Assembly: GCF_037975245.1 (NCBI RefSeq)
Contig: NC_092579.1
Coordinates: 24,783,166 to 24,847,165 of the forward strand
From: Apostichopus japonicus
Lineage: Eukaryota > Echinodermata > Holothuroidea > Aspidochirotida > Stichopodidae
Reading direction: 5' to 3'
DNA: 64,000 bases
Each line of letters opens with the position of its first letter. The stretch's first letter is position 1. A program made the translations under genes and the position numbers. The notes below the pieces were generated by a model. It saw nothing but the letters and a program-made list of their open reading frames with translations. It was not told the DNA's origin and ran no database searches. This document shows, one piece after another, positions 53,301 through 63,640 of this stretch.

Positions 53301-55560
53301 ATCAATCGAATGTGCGGTACCGATCAATCGAATGTCCGGTACCGATCAATCGAATGTGCGGTACCGATCAATCGATTGTGCGGTGCCGATCAATCGAATG
53401 TGCGGTGACGATCTTTCGACAATGCGGTACCAATTAATAAAATGTGCAGTAGCGATCAATCGAATGTGAGGTACCGTTAATTCGAATGTGCGGTACCGCT
53501 GAATGGAATATTCGATACCGATCAATGGAATGTGCGGTACCGATCGATCTAATGTGCGGTATTGATTAATAAAATGAGCGGTACCGATCAATCGAATGTG
53601 CGGTACCGATCAATCGAATGTGTGGTACCGATCAATCGAATGTGCGGAACCGATTAATCGATTGTGCGGTGCCGATCAATCGAATGTGCGGTGACGATCT
53701 TTCGAATATGCGGTACCGATAAATCAAATGTGCGGTATAGATCAATCGAATGTGCGATACCGATAAATCGAATGTGCGGTATCGATCAAAAGAATGTGCG
53801 GTACCGAAAAATCGAATGTGCGTTGCCGATAAATCGAATGTGTGTTACCGATCAATCGAATGTGCGGTTCCGATAAGTCGAATATGCGGTACATTTAAAT
53901 TGAATGTGCGGTACATTTAAATAGAATGTGCGGTACCGATCAAAAGAATGTGCGGTACCGAAAAATCGAATGTGCGTTGCCGATAAATCGAATGTGGGTT
54001 ACCGATCAATCGAATATGCGATTGATCAATCGAATGTGCGGTACCGATAAATCGAATGTGCGTTACCAATTAATCGAATGTGCTGTACCCATTAGTAGAA
54101 TGTGCGTTGCCGATAAATCGAATGTGCGGTACCGATATATAGAATGTGCGTTGCCGATAAATAGAATATGCTCCACCGAGTAATCGAATGTGCGGTACCG
54201 ATCAATCGAATGTGCGGTACCGATCAATCGAATTTGCGTTACCGATCAATACAATGTGCGGTAACGATCAATCGAATGTGCGGTACAGATAAATCGAATG
54301 TGCGTTACCAATTAATCGAATGTGCGGTACCGATAAATCGAATGTGCGTTGCCGATCAATCGAATGTGCGGTACCGATAAATCGGATGTGCGTTGCCGAT
54401 CAATCGAATGTGCGGTGACGATCAATCGAATGTGCGTTACCGATAAAACGAATGCGCGGTACCGATCAATCGAATGTGCGGTACAGATAAATCGAATGTG
54501 CGTTACCAATTAATCGAATGTGCGGTACCGATAAATCGAATGTGCGTTGCCGATCAATCGAATGTGCGGTACCGATAAATCGGATGTGCGTTGCCTATAA
54601 ATCGAATGTGCGTTACCGATTAATCGATTGTGCTGTACCGATCAATCGATTGTGCTGTGCCAATCAATCGAATGTACGGTACCGATAAAATAAATGTGCG
54701 GTATCGATCAATCGAATGTGCGGTATCGATCAAACGAATGTGCGGTACCGATAAATCAAATGTGCTGTACCGATCAATCGATTGTTCGGTACCGATCATT
54801 CGAATGTGCGGTACCGATATATAGAATGTGCGGGACCGATAAATCGAATATGCGGTACCGATTAATCGAATGTGCGGTAACGATCAATCGAATGTGTAGT
54901 ACCGATCAACCCAATGTGCGGTATCGATCAATCGAATGTTCGGTACCAATTAATCGATTGTGCTGTACCGATCAATCGATTGTTCGGTACCGATCAATCG
55001 AATGTGCGGTACCGATAAATCGAATGTGCGTTACCAAATAATGGATTCTGCTGTACCGAAAAATGGAATGTGCGTTACCGGTGAATCGAATGTGCCGTAC
55101 CGATCAATCGAATGTGCAGTACCGATCAACCCAAGGTGCGGTATCGATCAATCGAATTGGCGGTACCGATTAAACGAATGTGCGGTACCGATCAATCGAA
55201 TGTGCTGTACCGATCAATCGATTGTTCGGTACCGATCAATCGAATGTGCGGTACCGATAAATAGAATGTGCGTTGCCGATAAATCGAATATGCGGTACCG
55301 ATTAATTGAATGTGCGCTACCTATCAATCGAATGTGCAGTACCGATCAACCCAATGTGCGGTATCGATCAATCGAATGTTCGGTACCAATTAATCGATTG
55401 TGCTGTACCGATCAGTCGAATGTTCGGTACCGATCAATCGAATGTGCGTTGCCGATTAATCGAATATGCGGTACCGATTAATCGAATGTGCCGTACCTAT
55501 CAATGGAATGTGCGGTACCGATCAATCGAATGTACGTTGCCGATCAGTCGAATGTGCGGT
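50371..55560 (+). repeat. Mosaic satellite segment
   Basis: This is continuous satellite with no gene. 51.05-51.87 kb resembles 42.4-43.37 kb and 57.0-57.87 kb (GACGATCTTTAGAATATG, ATCAAAAG, GAAAAATCG, GCGATTGATC). 52.33-52.98 kb resembles 43.8-44.46 kb. A 21-bp unit (ATCGATGTTCGG) lies near 52252. 53.3-53.6 kb contains the AATTAATAAAATG, CGTTAATTCG, CGCTGAATGG and ATTGATTAATAAAATGAG monomers, an earlier form of the segment amplified at 60.7-63.1 kb. Perfect 14-bp palindromes lie at 51577-51590 and 54019-54032. Confidence 0.82.
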
Positions 55561-56700
55561 ACATTAAAATCGAATGTGCGGTACATTTAAATAGAATGTG
55601 CGTTGCCGATTAATAGAATATGCGGTACCGATTAATCGAATGTGCGGTACCTATCAATGGAATGTGCGGTACCGATCAATGGAATGTGCGTTGCCGATCA
55701 GTCGAATGTGACTTGGCGATAAATCGAATGTGCGGTACGGATTAATCGAATGTGCGGTACCGATCAATCGAATGTGCGGTACCGATCAACCCAATGTGCG
55801 GTATCGATCAATCGAATGTTCGGTACCAATTAATCGATTGTGCTGTACCGATCAATCGATTGTTCGGTACCGATCAATCGAATGTGCGGTACCGATCAAT
55901 CGAATGTGCGTTGCCGATTAATCGAATATGCGGTACCGATTAATCGAATGTGCCGTACCTATCAATGGAATGTGCGGTACCGATCAATCGAATGTACGTT
56001 GACGATCAGTCGAATGTGCGGTTCCGATAAGTCGAATGTGCGGTACATTAAAATCGAATGTGCGGTACATTTAAATAGAATGTGCGTTGCCGATTAATAG
56101 AATATGCGGTACCGATTAATCGTCAGCGGTACCTATCAATGGAATGTGCGGCACCGATCAATGGAATGTGCGTTGCCGATCAGTCGAATGTGACTTGGCG
56201 ATAAATCGAATGTGCGGTACGGATTAATCGAATGTGCGGTACCGATCAATCGAATGTGCGGTACCGATCAACCCAATGTGCGGTATCGATCAATCGAATG
56301 TTCGGTACCAATTAATCGATTGTGCTGTACCGATCAATCGATTGTTCGGTACCGATCAATCGAATGTGCGGTACCGATCAATCGAATGTGCGTTGCCGAT
56401 TAATCGAATATGCGGTACCGATTAATCGAATGTGCCGTACCTATCAATGGAATGTGCGGTACCGATCAATCGAATGTACGTTGACGATCAGTCGAATGTG
56501 CGGTTCCGATAAGTCGAATGTGCGGTACATTAAAATCGAATGTGCGGTACATTTAAATAGAATGTGCGTTGCCGATTAATAGAATATGCGGTACCGATTA
56601 ATCGTCAGCGGTACCTATCAATGGAATGTGCGGCACCGATCAATGGAATGTGCGTTGCCGATCAGTCGAATGTGACTTGGCGATAAATCGAATGTGCGTT
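55561..56700 (+). repeat. 482/484-bp tandem repeat, two copies plus a partial third
   Basis: The ACATTAAAAT monomer lies at 55561, 56045 and 56527. The first spacing is 484 bp (22 monomers) and the second is 482 bp. The lost 2 bp is visible as a short monomer, ATTAATCGTCAGCGG near 56117 and 56599, in place of ATTAATCGAATGTGCGG near 55631. The third copy ends near 56700. Confidence 0.93.
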
Positions 56701-58015
56701 ACGGATAAATCGAATGTGCGGTACCGATCAATCGAAAGTGCGGTACCGATTAACAGAATGTGCGTTACCGATTAATCGATTGTGCTGTACCGATCAAGCG
56801 ATTGTTCTATGCCAATCAATCGGATGTGCGGTACCGATAAAATAAATCTGCAGTATCGATAAATCGAATGTGCAGTACCAATCAATCGAATGTGCGGGAC
56901 TGATAAATCGAATGTGCGTTGCTGATAAATAGAATGTGCGTTACCGATCAATCGAATGTGCGGTACCGATCAATCGAATGTGCGGTACCGATCAATCGAA
57001 TGTCCGGTACCGATCAATCGAATGTGCGGAACCGATCAATCGATTGTACGGTGCCGATCAATCGAATGTGCGGTGACGATCTTTAGAATATGCGGTACCG
57101 ATAAATCAAATGTGCGGTATAGATCAATCGAATGTGCGGTACCAATAAATCGAATGGGCGAAACTGATCAAAAGAATGTGCGGTACCGAAAAATCGAATG
57201 TGCGTTGCAGATAAATCGAATGTGTGTTACCGATCAATCGAATGTGCGATTGATCAATACAATGTGCGGTACCGATCAATCGAATGTGTGGTACCGATCA
57301 ATCGAATGTGCGGTTCCGATAAGTCGAATGTGCGGTACATTTAAATTGAATGTGCGGTACATTTAAATAGAATGTGCGGTACCGATCAATCGAATGTGCG
57401 GTACCGAAATATCGAATGTGCGTTGCCGATAAATCGAATGTGGGTTACCGATCAATCGAATATGCGATTGATCAATCGAATATGCGGTACCGATAAATCG
57501 AATGTGCGTTACCAATTAATCGAATGTGCTGTACCGATTAGTAGAATGTGCGTTACCGGTCAATCGAATGTGCGGTACCGATAAATAGAATGTGCGTTGC
57601 CGATTAATCGAAAGTGCGGTACCGATCAATCGAATGTGCGGTACCGATCAATCGAATGTGCGGTACCGATAAATCGAATTTGCGTTACCGATCAATACAA
57701 TGTGCGGTAACGATCAATCGAATGTGCGGTACCGATAAATCGAATTTGCGTTGCCGATAACTCGAATGTGCGGTGACGATCAATCGAATGTGCGTTACCG
57801 ATAAAACGAATGCGCGGTACCGATCAATCGAATGTGCGGTACAGATAAATCGAATGTGCGTTACCAATTAATAGAATGTGCTGTACCGATAAATCGAATG
57901 TGCTTTACCAATTAATTGATTGAGCGGTACCGATCAATCGATTGTGCGATACCGATCAATCGAATGTGCGGTACCGATCAAACGAATGTGCGTTACCAAT
58001 TAATCGAATGTGCTG
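56700..58015 (+). repeat. Mosaic satellite segment
   Basis: This is continuous satellite with no gene. 56.95-57.87 kb is a diverged relative of 51.05-51.87 kb and 42.4-43.37 kb. The palindrome CGATTGATCAATCG lies at 57465-57478. Near 56773-56880 there are AAGCGATTG and AAATCTGCAG monomers like those of the 41 kb duplication. Confidence 0.82.
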
Positions 58016-60258
58016 TACCGATAAATCGAATGTGCGTTACCGGTCAATCGAATGTGCGGCGGTACCGATAAATAGAATGTGCGGTATCGATAAATCGAAT
58101 GTGCGTTACCAATTAATCGAATGTGCGGTACCGATCAATCGAATGTGCGTTACCTATTAATCGATTGAGCGGTACCGATCAATCGATTGTGCGATACCGA
58201 TCAATCGAATGTGCGGTACCGATCAAACGAATGTTCGGTACCGATAAATGGAATGTGCGTTACCAATTAATCGAATGTGCGGTACCGATCAATCGAATGT
58301 GCGTTACCTATTAATCGAATGTGCGGTACCGATCAATCGAATGTGCGGTACCGATCAATCGAATGTGCAGTACCAATTAATCGATTGTGCTGTACCGATC
58401 AATCGATTGTTCGGTACAGATCAATAGAATGTGCGGTACCGATCAATCGAATATGCGGTACCGATAAACCGAATGTGCGTTACCAATTAATGGTTTCTGC
58501 TGTACCGAAAAATCGAATGTGCGTTACCGGTGAATCGAATGTGCGGTACCGATCAATCAAATGTGCGTTGCCGATAAATAGAATATGCGGTACCGATTAA
58601 TCGAATGTGCGGTACCTATCAATCGAATGTGCGATACCGATAAATCGAATGTGCGTTACCTATTAATCGATATAGCGGTACCGATCAATCGAATGTGCGG
58701 TACCGATAAATCGGATGTGCGTTGCCGATAAATCGAATGTGCGTTACCGATTAATCTATTGTGCTGTACCGATCAATCGATTGTTCGGTACCGATCAATC
58801 GGATGTGCGGTACCGATCAATCGAATGTGCGGTACCGATAAATCGAATGTGTGTTACCAATTAATCGATTCTGCTGTACCGAAAAATCGAATGTGCGTTA
58901 CCGGTGAATCGAATGTGCGGTACCGATCAATCGAATGTGCGGTACCGATCAATCGAATTTGCGTTAGCGATCTATACAATGTGCGGTAACGATCGATCGA
59001 ATGTGCGGTACCGATAAATCGAATGTGCGTTCCCGATCAATCGAATGTGCGGTGGCGATCAATCGAATGTGCGTTACCGATAAAACGAATGTGCGGTACC
59101 GATCAATCGAATGTGCGGTACAGATAAATCGAATGTGCGTTACCAATTAATCGATTGTGCTGTACCGATAAATCAAATGTGCGTTACCAATTAATGGAAT
59201 GTGCGGTACCGATAAATCGAATGTACGTTACCAATTAATTGATTGAGCGGTACCGATTAATCGATTGTGCGGTACCGATCTATCGAATGTGCTGTACCGA
59301 TCAATCGAATGTGCGTTACCAATTAATCGAATGCGCTGTACCGATAAATCGAATGTGCGTTACCGGTCAATCGAATGTGCGGCGGTACCGATAAATAGAA
59401 TGTGCGGTACCGATAAATTGAATGTGCGTTACCAATTAATCGAATGTGCGGTACCGATCAATCGAATGTGCGTTACCTATTAATCGATTGAGCGGTACCG
59501 ATCAATCGATTGTGCGATACCGATCAATCGAATGTGCGGTACCGATCAAACGAATGTTCGGTACCGATAAATGGAATGTGCGTTACCAATTAATCGAATG
59601 TGCGGTACCGATCAATCGAATGTGCGTTACCTATTAATCGAATGTGCGGTACCGATCAATCGAATGTTCGGTACCGATCACTCGGATGTGCGGTACCGAT
59701 CAATCGAATGTGCGGTACCGATAAATCGAATGTGTGTTACCAATTAATCGATTCTGCTGTACCGAAAAATCGAATGTGCGTTACCGGTGAATCGAATGTG
59801 CGGTACCGATCAATCGAATGTGCGGTACCGATCAATCGAATTTGCGTTAGCGATCAATACAATGTGCGGTAACGATCGATCGAATGTGCGGTACCGATAA
59901 ATCGAATGTGCGTTCCCGATCAATCGAATGTGCGGTGGCGATCAATCGAATGTGCGTTACCGATAAAACGAATGTGCGGTACCGATCAATCGAATGTGCG
60001 GTACAGATAAATCGAATGTGCGTTACCAATTAATCGATTGTGCTGTACCGATAAATCAAATGTGCGTTACCAATTAATGGAATGTGCGGTACCGATAAAT
60101 CGAATGTACGTTACCAATTAATTGATTGAGCGGTACCGATTAATCGATTGTGCGGTACCGATCTATCGAATGTGCTGTACCGATCAATCGAATATGCGTT
60201 ACCAATTAATCGAATGTGCTGTACCGATAAATCGAATGTGCGTTACCGGTCAATCGAA
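58015..60258 (+). repeat. Overlapping 1,323-bp and 883-bp duplications
   Basis: 58015-58346 is repeated at 59338-59669 (offset 1,323 bp, 60 monomers plus 3). 58781-59375 is repeated at 59664-60258 (offset 883 bp, 40 monomers plus 3). In both cases the extra 3 bp is the 25-bp long monomer GCGGCGGTACC near 59380. Shared markers are ATCGGATG, GTTAGCGATC, AACGATCGATCG, GTTCCCGATC and GGTGGCGATC. The second 883-bp copy lacks the 3-bp insertion where it ends (60258). Confidence 0.92.
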
Positions 60259-60655
60259 TGTGCGGTACCGATAAATAGAATGTGCGTTGCCGAAAAATCG
60301 AATATGCGGTACCGATTAATCGAATGTGCGGTACCGAGTAATCGAATGTGCAGTACCGATCAACCCAAGGTGCGGTATCGATTAATCGAATGTGCGGTAC
60401 AAATTAATCGATTGTGCGGTACCGATCAAACGATTGTTCGGTACCGATCAATCGAATGTGCGGTACCGATCAATCGAATTTGCGTTACCGATCAATACAA
60501 TGTGCGGTAACGATTTATCGAATGTGAGGTACCGATCAATCGAATGTGCGGGACTGATAAATCGAATGTGCGTTGCTGATAAATCGAATGTGCGTTACCG
60601 ATCAATCGAATGTTCGATACCGATCAATCGAATGTGCGGGACCGATCAATCGAAT
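60258..60655 (+). repeat. Mosaic satellite segment
   Basis: This is ordinary satellite that joins the 883-bp duplication to the distal higher-order repeat. It holds ATCAACCCAAGG, ACAAATTAATCG and GATTTATCG monomers and no gene. Confidence 0.8.
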
Positions 60656-63640
60656 GTCCGGTACCGATCAATCGAATGTGCGGAACCGATCAATCGATTG
60701 TGCGGTGCCGATCAATCGAATGTGCGGTGACGATCTTTCGAATATGCGGTAAAAATTAATAAAATGTGCAGTAGCGATCAATCGAATGTGAGGTACCGTT
60801 AATTCGAATGTGCGGTACCGCTCAATGGAATATTCGATACCGATCAATGGAATGTGCGGTGCCGATCGATCTAATGTGCGGTACTGATTAATAAAATGAG
60901 CGATAGCGATCAATCGAATGTGCGGTACCGATCAATGGAATGTGCGTTGCCGATAAATCGAATGTGCGGTACCGATCAATCGAATGTGCGGTACCGATCA
61001 ATCGAATGTGTGGTACCGATCAATCGAATGTGCGGTTCCGATAAGTCGAATGTGCGGTACATTTAAATCGAATGTGCGGTACATTTAAATAGAATGTGCG
61101 GTACCGATCAAAAGAATGTGCGGTACCGAAAAATCGAATGTGCGTGCCGATCAAAAAATGTGCAAAAGCGATCAATCGATGTGCTGTGCCGATCAATCGA
61201 ATGTGCGGTACCGATCAATCGATTGTGCTGTACCGATCAATCGAATGTCCGGTACCGATCAATCGAATGTGCGGAACCGATCAATCGATTGTGCGGTGCC
61301 GATCAATCGAATGTGCGGTGACGATCTTTCGAATATGCGGTAAAAATTAATAAAATGTGCAGTAGCGATCAATCGAATATGAGGTACCGTTAATTCGAAT
61401 GTGCGGTACCGCTCAATGGAATATTCGATACCGATCAATGGAATGTGCGGTGCCGATCGATCTAATGTGCGGTACTGATTAATAAAATGAGCGATAGCGA
61501 TCAATCTAATGTGCGGTACCGATCAATGGAATGTGCGTTGCCGATAAATCGAATGTGCGGTACCGATCAATCGAATGTGCGGTACCGATCAATCGAATGT
61601 GTGGTACCGATCAATCGAATGTGCGGTTCCGATAAGTCGAATGTGCGGTACATTTAAATCGAATGTGCGGTACATTTAAATAGAATGTGCGGTACCGATC
61701 AAAAGAATGTGCGGTACCGAAAAATCGAATGTGCGTGCCGATCAAAAAATGTGCAAAAGCGATCAATCGATGTGCTGTGCCGATCAATCGAATGTGCGGT
61801 ACCGATCAATCGATTGTGCTGTACCGATCAATCGATTGTTCGGTACCGATCAATCGAATGTGCGGTACCGATCAATCGAATATGCGGTACCGATAAATCC
61901 AATGTGCGTTACCAATTAATCGATTGTGCTGTACCGATAAATCGAATGTGCGTTACCGGTCAATCGAATGTGCGGTACCGATAAATCGAATGTGCGGTAC
62001 CGATCAATCGAATGTGCGGTGCCGATCGATCTAATGTGTGGTACCGATCAATCGAATGTGCGGTTCCGATAAGTCGAATGTGCGGTACATTTAAATCGAA
62101 TGTGCGGTACATTTAAATAGAATGTGCGGTACCGATCAAAAGAATGTGCGGTACCGAAAAATCGAATGTGCGTGCCGATCAAAAAATGTGCAAAAGCGAT
62201 CAATCGATGTGCTGTGCCGATCAATCGAATGTGCGGTACCGATCAATCGATTGTGCTGTACCGATCAATCGAATGTCCGGTACCGATCAATCGAATGTGC
62301 GGAACCGATCAATCGATTGTGCGGTGCCGATCAATCGAATGTGCGGTGACGATCTTTCGAATATGCGGTAAAAATTAATAAAATGTGCAGTAGCGATCAA
62401 TCGAATATGAGGTACCGTTAATTCGAATGTGCGGTACCGCTCAATGGAATATTCGATACCGATCAATGGAATGTGCGGTGCCGATCGATCTAATGTGCGG
62501 TACTGATTAATAAAATGAGCGATAGCGATCAATCTAATGTGCGGTACCGATCAATGGAATGTGCGTTGCCGATAAATCGAATGTGCGGTACCGATCAATC
62601 GAATGTGCGGTACCGATCAATCGAATGTGTGGTACCGATCAATCGAATGTGCGGTTCCGATAAGTCGAATGTGCGGTACATTTAAATCGAATGTGCGGTA
62701 CATTTAAATAGAATGTGCGGTACCGATCAAAAGAATGTGCGGTACCGAAAAATCGAATGTGCGTGCCGATCAAAAAATGTGCAAAAGCGATCAATCGATG
62801 TGCTGTGCCGATCAATCGAATGTGCGGTACCGATCAATCGATTGTGCTGTATCGATCAATCGATTGTTCGGTACCGATCAATCGAATGTGCGGTACCGAT
62901 CAATCGAATATGCGGTACCGATAAATCCAATGTGCGTTACCAATTAATCGATTGTGCTGTACCGATAAATCGAATGTGCGTTACCGGTCAATCGAATGTG
63001 CGGTACCGATCAATCGAATGTGCGGTACCGATCAATCGAATGTGCGGTGCCGATCGATCTAATGTGCGGTACTGATTAATAAAATGAGCGGTAGCGATCA
63101 ATCGAATGTGCGGTACCGATCAATGGAATGTGCGTTGCCGATAAATCGAATGTGCGGTACCGATCAATCGAATGTGCGGTACCGATCAATCGAATGTGTG
63201 GTACCGATAAATCGAATGTGCGGTTCCGATAAGTCGAATGTGCGGTACATTTAAATCGAATGTGCGGTACATTTAAATAGAATGTGCGGAACCGATCAAA
63301 AGAATGTGCGGTACCGAAAAATCGAATGTGCGTGCCGATCAAAAAATGTGCAAAACCGATCAATCGATGTAATGGTGCCGATCAATCGAATGTGCGGTAC
63401 CGATCAATCGATTGTGCTGTACCGATCAATCGATTGTTCGGTACCGATCAATCGAATGTGCGGTACCGATCAATCGAATATGCGGTACCGATAAATCCAA
63501 TGTGCGTTACCAATTAATCGATTGTGCTGTACCGATAAATCGAATGTGCGTTACCGGTCAATCGAATGTGCGGTACCGATCAATCGAATGTGCGGTACCG
63601 ATCAATCGAATGTGCGTTGCCGATAAATCTAATATGCGGT
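60655..63640 (+). repeat. Distal higher-order repeat, 591-bp and 1,028-bp units
   Basis: A 591-bp unit (27 monomers minus 3 bp) at about 60655-61245 is followed by a second at 61246-61836. A larger 1,028-bp unit (47 monomers minus 6 bp) then repeats 61246-62273 at 62274-63301. A further partial copy lies at 63284-63530 (569 bp from 62715). Each copy carries GACGATCTTTCG, GTAAAAATTAATAAAATG, CGTTAATTCG, CGCTCAATGG, GATCGATCTAATG and the A-rich pair ATCAAAAAATGTGCAAAAGCG. The 20-bp and 21-bp units in that last segment account for the 3-bp shortfall. Confidence 0.93.

Noticed and set aside
61140-61200. Possible small insertion at the A-rich ATCAAAAAATGTGCAAAAGCG segment (also near 61740, 62170, 62760 and 63340)
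   Set aside because: It aligns as diverged 20-, 22- and 21-bp monomers in register with the array. It has no target-site duplication and no foreign sequence.
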